From the NCBI RefSeq assembly GCF_035818475.1, contig NZ_JAYMGV010000001.1, positions 2,294,001 to 2,358,000 of the forward strand: a stretch of DNA of 64,000 bases, read 5' to 3'. Positions 35,492 to 44,827 of the stretch are shown one piece after another (within the stretch, counting starts at the first letter, position 1; each line of letters begins with the position of its first letter). The stretch comes from Cognatitamlana sp035818475. GTDB taxonomy: Bacteria > Bacteroidota > Bacteroidia > Flavobacteriales > Flavobacteriaceae. The notes beneath the pieces were generated by a model, which searched no databases, was not told the DNA's origin, and worked only from the letters and a program-made list of their open reading frames with translations. The position numbers and the translations under genes are program-made.

Positions 35492-36889
35492 TTGCAAAGA
35501 AAAGAATCAAAATTGGCCCTTGTTATTACCGATGGTGTAGGCTTTAGAAATTTCATTTTAAGCGACTTTTTAGAACATGCCAATAGAACCTTTGATGAAG
35601 TGGTCATTTTATCTTGTTTACCCGAATCTGTTTATAGAGAATATACCGAATTAAGGGTTATAGAACTCAATGTTTTTGTAGAAACTTTTAAAACATGGTT
35701 CTTTAGAAAGGCTAAAGAAATTGCTCACCTTAAATTAAATAAAAAAGAGAATTTTGGTATTTGGGATAATTTAAGAGCTAATTATTCAAAGTTTAAAACA
35801 ACCAGAGGATATGCAACACGGTTTATATATAAGCTAACAGCATTATTTCATAGAGAGTCTAATATCCAGCAGTTTCAGAGGTTGCAAAATTTTACTTTCA
35901 GAAATCATAAAATAACTAAAGAGTATCTTTCAATATTAGAAGAGGAGCAATTTGGTATGTTGTTCTTTACGCATCAAAGACCTCCTTATATAGCACCTTT
36001 AGTGTATGCAGCACATCAGAAAAAAATAAAAACAACAGCTTTTATTTTTAGTTGGGATAATTTGGCTTCAAAAGGTAGAATGGCTTCTAATTTTGATTAT
36101 TATTTGGTGTGGAGTGATTTGATGAAGCATGATCTGCTAAAATTTTATAGATCAATAAAAGAAGAGCGTATTAAAGTTGTAGGAACTCCTCAGTTCGTGC
36201 CCTATGTCATGGATGCATATAAAATATCGAAATCAGAATTTATTAACCAATTTGACTTAGATTTAAATTTAAAAACAATCTGTTTTAGTTGTGGTGATAT
36301 TTCAACCAGTAAAAATGACGAACTTTATATTGAAACCCTTGCAAATGCCATTATAGAAAAGACTATAGAACCGGTTAATTTTATTGTAAGAACCTCACCG
36401 GCTGAAGACCCCGTTCGTTTTAAAGAAATAGTTGAAAAATTCCCATTTATAAAGTGGAACTTTCCTAAATGGGAGCAGGTAAGGCAAAACCACCAGGAAT
36501 CCTGGTCACAACGAATTCCAACAATAAAAGATGTAAAACAGTTAAGGGCTCTGTTAGAATATTCAGATTTGAATATTAATATGTTGTCTACTATGAGTTT
36601 AGACTTTATGTTGTTCGATAAGCCGGTTATAAACCCTATTTTTGGAAACCAAACCAATAGTTTATATGATGACCAACGCTTTTTAGGGTATGCGCATATA
36701 GCTCATTTGGTAAATAGCCAGGCCTCTAAGCTAGTAAAAACAAAGGAAGCATTAATTCGGGCAATTTCAGATTATCTGGAAACGGATAATGATAAAGAAA
36801 AGCGCAAGAATTTTATAAAGCAGCAGGTGGGCGTTTCATTAGAAAAAACCAATAGCGCATTAGCAGATAGTTTAAAAGCATGGGATTAA
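35492..36889 (+). CDS. Putative GT-B-like transferase of unknown family
   Basis: A 465-aa protein I cannot assign with certainty. It starts at TTG 35492 (no ATG near) with a Rossmann-like first strand (LALVITDGVGFRNFIL). In the middle is FIFSWDNLASKGRM, followed by FDYYLVWSDLMKHDLL and KVVGTPQFVPY; this arrangement resembles CDP-glycerol-phosphotransferase/GT-B proteins. Near the end are INMLSTMSLDFMLFDKPVI and a dense charged tail. Sitting right after neuA and the amidotransferase, it is a candidate for the sialyl-type transferase, otherwise missing from the locus. This is inference only. Confidence 0.55.
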   Translation: MQRKESKLALVITDGVGFRNFILSDFLEHANRTFDEVVILSCLPESVYREYTELRVIELNVFVETFKTWFFRKAKEIAHLKLNKKENFGIWDNLRANYSKFKTTRGYATRFIYKLTALFHRESNIQQFQRLQNFTFRNHKITKEYLSILEEEQFGMLFFTHQRPPYIAPLVYAAHQKKIKTTAFIFSWDNLASKGRMASNFDYYLVWSDLMKHDLLKFYRSIKEERIKVVGTPQFVPYVMDAYKISKSEFINQFDLDLNLKTICFSCGDISTSKNDELYIETLANAIIEKTIEPVNFIVRTSPAEDPVRFKEIVEKFPFIKWNFPKWEQVRQNHQESWSQRIPTIKDVKQLRALLEYSDLNINMLSTMSLDFMLFDKPVINPIFGNQTNSLYDDQRFLGYAHIAHLVNSQASKLVKTKEALIRAISDYLETDNDKEKRKNFIKQQVGVSLEKTNSALADSLKAWD

Positions 36890-37971
36890 AAGCAAAACAT
36901 ATTGCCATAATATGCAATTATGAACTTCTTGAAGACCGTGTTGGAGGAATGGATCATTTTTTCTGGAATTTTAATAAGATATGTAATGAAAAACAAATTA
37001 TGATCGATTGGTTTTTTCCTAATTTGGCTTCACATGGTGAATATGATAAGTTTAATATTATACCATGTCCAAAGCACTTAAGTTTAGAAAAGAATTTTTT
37101 AAACCATTCAAGAGCAAATAACACTCAATATTCACATATAATAACGCATTTTATTGAGTTGTGTACTTACTTTTTTGCAGAAATTAAAAAGCATCAAAAG
37201 GCAAAAATAATTGCAGTAGACCATAACCCAAGGCCATTAAAGGGGTATACACTAAAAAAGCAATTAAAAAAACGGCTAAAAGGCATATTGTATTCAAAAC
37301 ATATAGACAAATTCATTGGAGTTTCGGAATATACAAGTCGAGCTATTTTAAAAGATTTTGGAAGTTTTTTAAAGCGTAAAATCCAAACCGTATACAATGG
37401 AGTTTTAATAGATGAGATCATTCCAAAGGTTGACGAAAGAAGAAAGATTAACCCCAGATTTTTAGTCGTATCTCATTTAAGGTATTCAAAAGGTATACAA
37501 GATCTTATAGAAGCGGTTAATATCTTGCCTGATTTTATTAAAAACAATCTTGTTATTGATGTATATGGAGCAGGTCCTTATGAAGATGTACTTAAAGCAA
37601 AAGTAAATACATTGTTATTAGCAAGCGTGTTCTCTTTTAAAGGAAGTGTTTCAAATTTAAATGAAGTTTATTGTAAGTATGATTATATGCTGTTGCCGTC
37701 ACATATGGAGTGTTTTAGTCTGGCAATATTAGAAAGCTTAGCAGCTAATATTCCAGTAATTGCATCAAATGTGGGGGGAAATGAAGAAGCCATAACCCAT
37801 GGAGAGAATGGATATATTTTTAAAGCAAAAGATATTTCAGCGTTAAAAGAAATTATTGAGACTGTATTTCTAGGAAATGAGCAAATTAAAATAAATACAC
37901 GAACCTTAATTAAAGAATCATTTTCTATTGATACTATGATAAAAAAACATATAGAACTAATCAGGTTTTAG
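36880..37971 (+). CDS. Glycosyltransferase family 4
   Basis: 363-aa GT-B enzyme. The N-terminus has a beta strand and a GGMDHFFW loop. The donor domain starts at FLVVSHLRYSKGIQDLIEAV (about 195), and the EX7E pair is E277/E285 in HMECFSLAILESLAA, with PVIASNVGGNEE following. The start overlaps the previous gene by 10 bases. It begins a second block of glycosyltransferase genes after the nonulosonate section. Confidence 0.87.
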   Translation: MGLKAKHIAIICNYELLEDRVGGMDHFFWNFNKICNEKQIMIDWFFPNLASHGEYDKFNIIPCPKHLSLEKNFLNHSRANNTQYSHIITHFIELCTYFFAEIKKHQKAKIIAVDHNPRPLKGYTLKKQLKKRLKGILYSKHIDKFIGVSEYTSRAILKDFGSFLKRKIQTVYNGVLIDEIIPKVDERRKINPRFLVVSHLRYSKGIQDLIEAVNILPDFIKNNLVIDVYGAGPYEDVLKAKVNTLLLASVFSFKGSVSNLNEVYCKYDYMLLPSHMECFSLAILESLAANIPVIASNVGGNEEAITHGENGYIFKAKDISALKEIIETVFLGNEQIKINTRTLIKESFSIDTMIKKHIELIRF

Positions 37972-37974
37972 TTG

Positions 37975-39138
37975 ATGAACAGTATATTTAGAAACATCAA
38001 TTTATTAAAAGCCAAGCAAGACTATATTTTACTAAGTATAATAGTTTTAAGTCTTGCTTTTACAAGTCGCAACTTATTTTTTTCATTGCATGGTGATGAG
38101 CATACTTATGTTACTTTGGCAAATAGTATCCTAGATGGAAGCTATAGTATTAATGAGAAACCATCAGTTGTAAGCCCTTCAGTACCAATTATAATAGTTT
38201 TTTTTAAATTGTTTACAAATAATTTAGTGGCTATTTATTTAAGCAAATTATTTCACTTAGCACTTGTGCTCTTTGGATGTGTATTTTGGTTTAAGACCTT
38301 TAAAAAAGTAAAATTACCACCAACAATAATTCTCAGTTTGATTGCATTAACATTAATAAATCCAACATCAATAAGTTGGTTTGCTAAATTATATCCTGAG
38401 GCTTTACTGTTTTTTTCATTTTCGGGTTTTATCTACTATTTCAACTCTGACCTTCTATCTAAGAATTTTGCTTTTTTATTATTTTTTTTCCTTTTATTAA
38501 TTTTTACGCGTTATGTGTTTGCTGTTTTGGGACTCTTAATTTTTGTACGTTATATAGAATATTTGAAATTAGATTTTAAGAAAAATATTGTTACACTATC
38601 GGTTTATATACTGATAGCATTCATACCTGTTGCTCTGTGGGGTTTCTATTTAGCAAATGTGCAATCTCAAGGTGTTTCTAGTATAAGTTATTTTGATAGG
38701 TTTAATATTGAAAATCCTATTATATATAATTTAAAATGTGGGTTAGGTTTAGAGCAACATTATGAAGTATCTCGTATTAATGGAATACCAGCTTTTGTGT
38801 CATTATTTATTCCAATTACGGGGTTTAGAAACTACCTTTTAAGCGTATTGTTAATAATTGCCTTTGTTTCAGGTTATGTAGGAACGTTAAAGCCTAGAGT
38901 AATAAAAAAAATATTAGTGTCTATTTCGTTAATAATGACGGGATATGTATTTGCAGGTACAGGCTTTAGTAGGTATTGGGTGTCTATGCTACCTGGATTT
39001 TTATTAGGGTATTATTTGCTTTATAAAAAGTTTAAATTAAGTGATAAGCTGTTTTTGTATATTGTGTATTCAATATCTATAGTTTATATATTAAATGAAA
39101 TAAGAATTAGTTTGCTACTTTTTACAAGTAGATTGTAA
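37975..39138 (+). CDS. Multi-pass membrane GT-C-type glycosyltransferase (putative)
   Basis: A 387-aa integral membrane protein with about ten hydrophobic segments. The first periplasmic loop contains HGDEHTYVTLANSILDG. An acidic D-E pair after the first helix is the signature of GT-C transferases (PMT/ArnT-like) that use polyprenyl-phosphate sugars outside the membrane. ATG 37975 is preferred over the adjacent TTG. The next gene makes polyprenyl-phosphate sugar donors and a GtrA-like protein follows, so a Gtr-type modification system is inferred. Confidence 0.7.
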   Translation: MNSIFRNINLLKAKQDYILLSIIVLSLAFTSRNLFFSLHGDEHTYVTLANSILDGSYSINEKPSVVSPSVPIIIVFFKLFTNNLVAIYLSKLFHLALVLFGCVFWFKTFKKVKLPPTIILSLIALTLINPTSISWFAKLYPEALLFFSFSGFIYYFNSDLLSKNFAFLLFFFLLLIFTRYVFAVLGLLIFVRYIEYLKLDFKKNIVTLSVYILIAFIPVALWGFYLANVQSQGVSSISYFDRFNIENPIIYNLKCGLGLEQHYEVSRINGIPAFVSLFIPITGFRNYLLSVLLIIAFVSGYVGTLKPRVIKKILVSISLIMTGYVFAGTGFSRYWVSMLPGFLLGYYLLYKKFKLSDKLFLYIVYSISIVYILNEIRISLLLFTSRL

Positions 39139-39149
39139 ATTTTAGATTA

Positions 39150-40106
39150 ATGAATAAAAAAATAATTGTTTACATGCCAGCTTTAAATGAAGCTAAAACA
39201 ATACAAAAGGTATTGCAAAGTATTCCTGAAAACATTAAGGGAGTGCAAACAATTACAAAATTGATAGTAAATGATGGAAGTACAGATGCAACAGAAGAAG
39301 AAGCTAAACTAGCGGGGGCAACTGTAATTTCTCATGGTGTAAATAGAGGAGTGGGGTTTGCGTTTCAAACAGCAGTTAATTATGCACTAAAAGAGGAAGC
39401 AGATATTTTAGTCAGTATAGATGCAGATGGTCAATTTGATGTTAATCAAATTTCAAAAATGATTCAACCAATAATTGATGAAGAAGCAAGTTTTTGTATC
39501 GGTAATAGATTTGCTGAAAAGCGACACGAACATATGCCTAAAATTAAACATTGGGGAAACATGCAAGTTAATAAAATTATCAGTTTTATTACCAAAACTA
39601 AAATAAAAGATGCCTCTTGTGGATTTAGAGCCTATTCAAAAAAGTCTCTAATTAACTTGAATTTACATGGGAAATTTACCTATACTCACGAAACTATTTT
39701 GGATCTAATAAATAAAGGTTTTAAAGTAGAGCAAATACCAGTAAGTGTTACTTATTTTGAAGAGAGAAAATCCAGAGTAGCAAATAATGTTTTAAGTTAT
39801 GGGTATAAAACATTGAAGATAATTACAAAAAGTCTGAGAGATTATAAACCATTTTATTTTTTTGGGATGATATCTCTAATCTTTTTTATTCTTGCATTAA
39901 TTTCTGGTGGATTCGTATTATTACATTGGATATTAAAAGAAAGGATTACACCCTACAAGTTTATTGGTATTTCTAGTTTGATAGTGTTTTTAGTCTCCAT
40001 TATTTTTCTAGTATTAGCATTTTTAGCTGATATGCTTGGAAGGATAAGACTAAATCAAGAAAAAATGCTACTTATGCTAAAGCAAAAAAAATTTAATGAT
40101 GATTGA
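39150..40106 (+). CDS. Polyprenyl-phosphate glycosyltransferase (DPM1/GtrB-like GT2)
   Basis: 318-aa GT2 enzyme that would transfer a sugar from a nucleotide donor to undecaprenyl phosphate. It shows VYMPALNEAKTI, LIVNDGSTD, the DxD site D91-A-D93 (SIDADGQFD) and DASCGFRAYSKKSL. Two C-terminal membrane helices lie near residues 232-260 and 272-298, the usual GtrB/ArnC-like topology. It lies 11 bases after the GT-C gene, and the GtrA-like flippase gene is two genes further on. Confidence 0.88.
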   Translation: MNKKIIVYMPALNEAKTIQKVLQSIPENIKGVQTITKLIVNDGSTDATEEEAKLAGATVISHGVNRGVGFAFQTAVNYALKEEADILVSIDADGQFDVNQISKMIQPIIDEEASFCIGNRFAEKRHEHMPKIKHWGNMQVNKIISFITKTKIKDASCGFRAYSKKSLINLNLHGKFTYTHETILDLINKGFKVEQIPVSVTYFEERKSRVANNVLSYGYKTLKIITKSLRDYKPFYFFGMISLIFFILALISGGFVLLHWILKERITPYKFIGISSLIVFLVSIIFLVLAFLADMLGRIRLNQEKMLLMLKQKKFNDD

Positions 40107-40728
40107 TCATACAAGCCTAAACGCACAACCCGAGAACGAGGATTTTTCAGGCAAATACAAAAATGAAGGCATAATAGCAAAATATTTAGTAAACAATTAT
40201 TTTAAGGCTGTTGAACGCTTAATTTCAAAAACAAAAAATACAGAAAGCTCACATGAAATAGGAATTGGAGAAGGTAGGTCTACTATGCGTTTAAAAAAAA
40301 TGGCAGTAGGTCTAAGTGGCTCTGAATATGTTGATTATATGGTGCGTATTGCTCGAAAAAACAATCCTGATTTAAATATTTTTCAAGAAAGTGTATATGA
40401 ACTAAAACATGAAAATAAAAGTGTTGATTTGGTGTTTTTATTAGAAGTTTTAGAACATTTAGACTATCCCGAGTTAGCCTTAAAAGAAATTAAAAGAATA
40501 TCAAAAAGGTATTTGATTTTAGGAGTTCCAAGAGAACCTTTATGGAAGCTTCTCAATATCTGTAGATTTAAGTATGTAAAAAAATTGGGAAATACACCTG
40601 GTCATTTAAATCATTGGTCAAGAAAAGAGATAGTGAAATTGATAGAAGCTAACTTTGGAAAAGTAATAGCAGTAGAAACTCCTATTCCTTGGATCATTGT
40701 ATTGGCTAAAAAAAATGGTACTCAATGA
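40096..40728 (+). CDS. Class I SAM-dependent methyltransferase
   Basis: 210-aa protein. HEIGIGEGRSTMRL is SAM motif I. SVDLVFLLEVLEHLDYP and the YLILGVPREPLWKLLN end are typical of Methyltransf_11/25 enzymes that act on lipid-linked or sugar substrates. The start is one of two adjacent ATGs (40096 or 40099). It overlaps the GtrB-like gene by 11 bases and the GtrA-like gene by 4, so it belongs to that module and may modify the lipid-linked sugar. Confidence 0.8.
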   Translation: MMIDHTSLNAQPENEDFSGKYKNEGIIAKYLVNNYFKAVERLISKTKNTESSHEIGIGEGRSTMRLKKMAVGLSGSEYVDYMVRIARKNNPDLNIFQESVYELKHENKSVDLVFLLEVLEHLDYPELALKEIKRISKRYLILGVPREPLWKLLNICRFKYVKKLGNTPGHLNHWSRKEIVKLIEANFGKVIAVETPIPWIIVLAKKNGTQ

Positions 40729-41126
40729 TCTTTAATGTTAAAAATACACTGAAATCTAAAAATGTAACTTTAGTAAAAAAATATGTACTTATTAGTATCA
40801 TTAGCTATATATATATATTTTCTAGTTTATTCGTTTTAATTGATGTTTTTAGTTTCAATGAAAGATTTTCTTTTATTATAGTTTATGGAATTGCGTACAT
40901 TTTTTTATACATAGTACAACTTCGGTTTATATTCAATAAAAAGCATCATAAGAACAAATTCTACAAGTATATTTTTTCAATTTTTTTATTTTATTTATTG
41001 GCAAATCTGTTTTTTAATTTAGGATTATATATTAGATTAAATTATTTATTGGTGACTGCACTTACTGTTGTTTTATTAATGCCTATTAGATTATTAGTAT
41101 TCAAAAATTATGTGTATAGAGATTAG
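40725..41126 (+). CDS. GtrA family membrane protein (putative lipid-linked sugar flippase)
   Basis: 133-aa very hydrophobic protein with four predicted membrane helices (about 20-44, 50-66, 78-100, 105-125). The terminal motif RLLVFKNYVYRD resembles the conserved RFxxxxxFVF/FKNYVY end of GtrA-family proteins. GtrA proteins are thought to flip polyprenyl-phosphate sugars made by GtrB for use by a GT-C enzyme. Both partners lie just upstream, which strengthens the call. Confidence 0.8.
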   Translation: MIFNVKNTLKSKNVTLVKKYVLISIISYIYIFSSLFVLIDVFSFNERFSFIIVYGIAYIFLYIVQLRFIFNKKHHKNKFYKYIFSIFLFYLLANLFFNLGLYIRLNYLLVTALTVVLLMPIRLLVFKNYVYRD

Positions 41127-41146
41127 ATGTTTTTAAATTTAATTAT

Positions 41147-42292
41147 ATGATGATAGCTTTTTTAACACCAGAATATCCACATCCAAAAACTGGTAGTTCT
41201 GGTGGTATTGGTACAAGTATTTTAAACTTATCCAAGGCATTATCTGCTATGGGACATGAAGTTAGCGTACTTGTTTATCATCAAGATAAAGATGAACAAT
41301 TCACTGAAAATGATATTCAATTTTATAGAATTAAAAATATAAAAGTAAAAGGTTTATCACTTATTTTGACCCAAAGAAAAGTAGAGCAGTTAATTAATAA
41401 TTTACACAAGGCAGGTAAGGTAGATATTGTTGAAGCACCAGATTGGACTGGTTTTACGGCGTTTGTAAAGCCCAAGTGCCCTCTTATAATCAGAGAAAAC
41501 GGGAGTGATACCTATTTTTGTTATTTAGATAAAAGAAAGGTGAAATATAAAAATAAGTTTTTAGAAAAACGAGCTCTGACCAAAGCTGATGGTGTTATAA
41601 GTGTAAGCGCCTATACAGGACATTTAACCAATAAATTAATGGGGTTGAATAAAAATTTTACTGTGATACCAAACAGTATTGATGCTGAACTATTTGAACC
41701 CAAGGCAAATACTACAACTAAAAAAACAATACTTTATTTTGGTACATTAATAAGGAAAAAGGGACTTTTCGAATTACCACATATTTTTAATATGGTATAT
41801 GAAAAAGATAATGGTGTTGAACTTATTTTAGTGGGTAAAGATAGTGGGGATATAAAAACAGGTTCTTTTTCAACTTGGGAGTTAATACAATCTTTATTTA
41901 ATAAAGAATCAATAAAAAAAGTAAACTATTTAGGAGCTGTAGAGTACTCCAAAATTCAAGATTTAATTAAACAAGCAAGCGTTTGTGTTTTTCCAACATT
42001 TGCAGAAGCCCTACCAGTGTCTTGGTTAGAAGCTATGGCTATGGAAAAAGCCATTGTAGCATCAAATATAGGTTGGGCAAATGAGATGATTGAAGATGGC
42101 GAAGAGGGCTTTTTAGTTTATCCAAAAAATCATAATGAATATGCTGATAAAATTTTAGATCTATTACATAGTAAAGAAAAACAAATACAATTTGGAAAGG
42201 CGGCCAGAGAAAAAGTAAAGAAAAAATTTAATCATAATCTGGTTGCTAAACGTTCCGTTGAATTTTATAAAAGTATACTCGCATCTTGTTAA
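41147..42292 (+). CDS. Glycosyltransferase family 4
   Basis: 381-aa GT-B enzyme. The N-terminus FLTPEYPHPKTGSSGGIGTSI is the classic glycine-rich loop of GT4 enzymes. The donor domain starts ILYFGTLIRKKGLFEL, and the EX7E pair is E287/E295 in TFAEALPVSWLEAMAMEKA. Two adjacent ATGs (41147, 41150) can start it. It overlaps the next gene by 7 bases. Confidence 0.88.
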   Translation: MMIAFLTPEYPHPKTGSSGGIGTSILNLSKALSAMGHEVSVLVYHQDKDEQFTENDIQFYRIKNIKVKGLSLILTQRKVEQLINNLHKAGKVDIVEAPDWTGFTAFVKPKCPLIIRENGSDTYFCYLDKRKVKYKNKFLEKRALTKADGVISVSAYTGHLTNKLMGLNKNFTVIPNSIDAELFEPKANTTTKKTILYFGTLIRKKGLFELPHIFNMVYEKDNGVELILVGKDSGDIKTGSFSTWELIQSLFNKESIKKVNYLGAVEYSKIQDLIKQASVCVFPTFAEALPVSWLEAMAMEKAIVASNIGWANEMIEDGEEGFLVYPKNHNEYADKILDLLHSKEKQIQFGKAAREKVKKKFNHNLVAKRSVEFYKSILASC

Positions 42293-43824
42293 AGTTAAAA
42301 GAACATATTGCACCTACAGGAGAAATAATTCTTTATATAGGTAAACCCAATTTACACTTGTTAAATGAATTGGTTTTAAAAGAGGGAGATATTTGGCATA
42401 GTGGTTTGGAGCAAGGTTATAAAAATGCATTTCCAGAAGTAGTGTATCAAGCAGTGGCTTATTTTTGGTACATAAATGATTTTGATGGTCTTGATAAATG
42501 TGTAAGTTGGAGAATAAACCCTAATGCTTTTGCAGTACGAAAGAAAGTTTGGGATTCTCTTAATGGGGTTGACTTAGATTATGACAATATTCAGATGTCG
42601 GCACTTGATTTCGGATTTAATACATTGCGTTACCAGGGGGGAATTCCTTTACATGTAAAGGGTTTATTTGAACCTGTAAAAGAAAAAGTAATCCTATCTG
42701 TAAAAGATATTTATACTTTTTATAGAAAGAACTTCAAAAAATCTCATAGTATTTATATGCTTGCACGGCAAGGTTTTTGGAAGTTAAAAGGGATTAAAGC
42801 ATATAGAAATGCACAGCGAAATTTTGAGTTTAAGGATAAAAAAAATCAGTTAAAGCCAAGAGAACTTAATCCTATACAAGGCACTCCAAAGGTTAGTTAC
42901 ATCATTCCAACAATGATGCGACAAGAGTTTACAGTAAACCTTTTAAAAGATTTAGAAAATCAAACTTATAAACCTAATGAAGTTATTGTTGTAGACGCTA
43001 CTCCAAAAGAAAAAAGAGACGTGTCTTTGTACAATTCTGAGAATTATTCGTTTAAAGTAGTTTTTAAGTGGCAAATAACCAAAGGAAGCTGTAGAGCAAG
43101 AAATGAAGCTATTGCTTTATGTACGGGCGATTATATTGTTTTTGGGGATGATGATATTAGGGTTCAATCAGATTTTATTGAAAATCATATTAGATTATTG
43201 CAAACTTATAAAGCAGAAGCTTGTAATGGTTTAGATATAAGGGCAGAACATCAACAACAAGATTTAAAAGATTTAGAAATTAAATTAAATGGACTAAGAG
43301 CGAAAAGGTGGAAAGTAGGAGCAGCCCAAGGCTTTAGTAATGCCAATTCTTGTGTATCTAAACGTGTTGTTGATAAATTGATTGGTAATGACATAAATTA
43401 TGATGGAGGATATGGAGAAGATGCAGATTTTGGGTTGGAAATAACAAAGCTGGGAGTAACTGTTTTGAACAACCCTTTTTCAGTTAATCTACATCTAAAG
43501 CCACCACAAGGAGGGTATCGTTTTTGGGGAAAACAATCTAGCCTAAAAGGAAAAAACAGGAAAAAACAGCCTTGGGAACTAGATACACCAGTTAAATGGA
43601 TTGTGCCAAAACCTAGTCCAACAATTATGTATCTGTTGTTTAAGCACTATAATAAAAGGCAACGTAAAGAATATAAAATTAAATATTTTGTATTTTATTT
43701 TACCAAAGCATCTAAAATAGAATTACCGTTAAAAGTTATTAAATTTCCTTTAAAAGTACTTCAATTTAATAAGTCTGTTTTTTATGCGAAAAAGTTAATG
43801 AAACTAGGAAAACGTACTGAATAA
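42286..43824 (+). CDS. Two-part glycosyltransferase: divergent N-terminal region plus GT2 domain
   Basis: 512 aa. Residues about 200-440 are a full GT2 domain: VSYIIPTMMRQEF at about 203, VIVVDATP, FGD288-D-D290, and GGYGEDADFGLEI as the base region. The first ~200 residues hold no nucleotide-binding start. They resemble the second half of a GT-A fold (INPNAFAVRKKVWDSLNGVDLDY..., then a GGIPLHV strand). The gene may have arisen by fusion of a truncated transferase with an intact one. The start is TTG, overlapping the previous gene; the exact N-terminus is uncertain. Confidence 0.7.
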   Translation: MLKLKEHIAPTGEIILYIGKPNLHLLNELVLKEGDIWHSGLEQGYKNAFPEVVYQAVAYFWYINDFDGLDKCVSWRINPNAFAVRKKVWDSLNGVDLDYDNIQMSALDFGFNTLRYQGGIPLHVKGLFEPVKEKVILSVKDIYTFYRKNFKKSHSIYMLARQGFWKLKGIKAYRNAQRNFEFKDKKNQLKPRELNPIQGTPKVSYIIPTMMRQEFTVNLLKDLENQTYKPNEVIVVDATPKEKRDVSLYNSENYSFKVVFKWQITKGSCRARNEAIALCTGDYIVFGDDDIRVQSDFIENHIRLLQTYKAEACNGLDIRAEHQQQDLKDLEIKLNGLRAKRWKVGAAQGFSNANSCVSKRVVDKLIGNDINYDGGYGEDADFGLEITKLGVTVLNNPFSVNLHLKPPQGGYRFWGKQSSLKGKNRKKQPWELDTPVKWIVPKPSPTIMYLLFKHYNKRQRKEYKIKYFVFYFTKASKIELPLKVIKFPLKVLQFNKSVFYAKKLMKLGKRTE

Positions 43825-43825
43825 T

Positions 43826-44827
43826 ATGAAATTCTCATTGATTATATGTACTTACATGCGTCCTAAGCCATTGCAAAAATTATTGCAGTCCGTTAAGGAA
43901 CAAACGCTTTATCCAAATGAAATACTAATTATTGATGGCTCATCTAATGAACAAACAGAAGAGATTTTAAACCAAAACCAGTTTAAGAATCTGAAATATT
44001 TTAAAGCAAAAGAAGAACATAGAGGGCTGACAAAACAACGTAATTATGGTGTTCAAAGAGTTGAGAAAGAATCTGAAATAATATGTTTTTTAGACGATGA
44101 TACCGAGTTGTTTTTAGGTTATTTTGAAGCGATAATAAATACTTTTAAAAAGGATGAAACTGTAATAGGAGTTGGTGGGGTAGCAGTAAATGAATCAAGA
44201 TGGTTGAAAAAGGATATTGCTAAAGTATACCCTAAGCATGAATACTATGAATTTGACGGTTATATAATTAAAGAAAGTTCAAGAAATGTAGTTAGAAACA
44301 AGTTTGGTTTGCAGTCCCCATTACCACCAGGGCATATGCCAGATTTTTCAAATGGCAGAACATATAGCTACCCTTTGAATAATAAAACTTATCAAGTAGA
44401 TTTGTTAATAGGAATGTCTTTTAGTTTTAGAAAAGAACTATTTGAAAATATAAACTTTTCAACCTATTTTGAAGGTTATGGATTATATGAAGATGCTGAT
44501 TTTAGTATACGAGCACTAGAACATGGTAAAAATGTAATATGTACTCAAGCGAAATTAAATCATTATCACGATCAATCTGGCAGACCCAATAAGTATAAGT
44601 ATGGCAAAATGGTAGTGCGCAATGGCTGGTATGTATGGCGATTAAAATACCCTAAACCAAATCTAAAGGCAAGGCTAAAATGGAATCTTACCCTTTTCTT
44701 ATTAACAATTATAAGAGGAACAAATATATTGACCACAAATCATAGAAAAGAGGCATTTACAGAAACTTTAGGAAGAGTGGTAGGCTGGTTTTCCTTATTT
44801 TTTTACAAACCAGGTATTAAAAGATGA
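43826..44827 (+). CDS. Glycosyltransferase family 2
   Basis: 333-aa GT-A enzyme. FSLIICTYMRPKPLQKLL opens the fold, IIDGSSNEQT follows, and the metal site is L-D90-D91-D92. GYGLYEDADFSIRALEHG holds the catalytic ED motif of inverting GT2 enzymes. Its arrangement parallels the C-terminal half of the upstream gene, suggesting a related pair. It is 1 base after the previous gene and overlaps the next by 4. Confidence 0.88.
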   Translation: MKFSLIICTYMRPKPLQKLLQSVKEQTLYPNEILIIDGSSNEQTEEILNQNQFKNLKYFKAKEEHRGLTKQRNYGVQRVEKESEIICFLDDDTELFLGYFEAIINTFKKDETVIGVGGVAVNESRWLKKDIAKVYPKHEYYEFDGYIIKESSRNVVRNKFGLQSPLPPGHMPDFSNGRTYSYPLNNKTYQVDLLIGMSFSFRKELFENINFSTYFEGYGLYEDADFSIRALEHGKNVICTQAKLNHYHDQSGRPNKYKYGKMVVRNGWYVWRLKYPKPNLKARLKWNLTLFLLTIIRGTNILTTNHRKEAFTETLGRVVGWFSLFFYKPGIKR

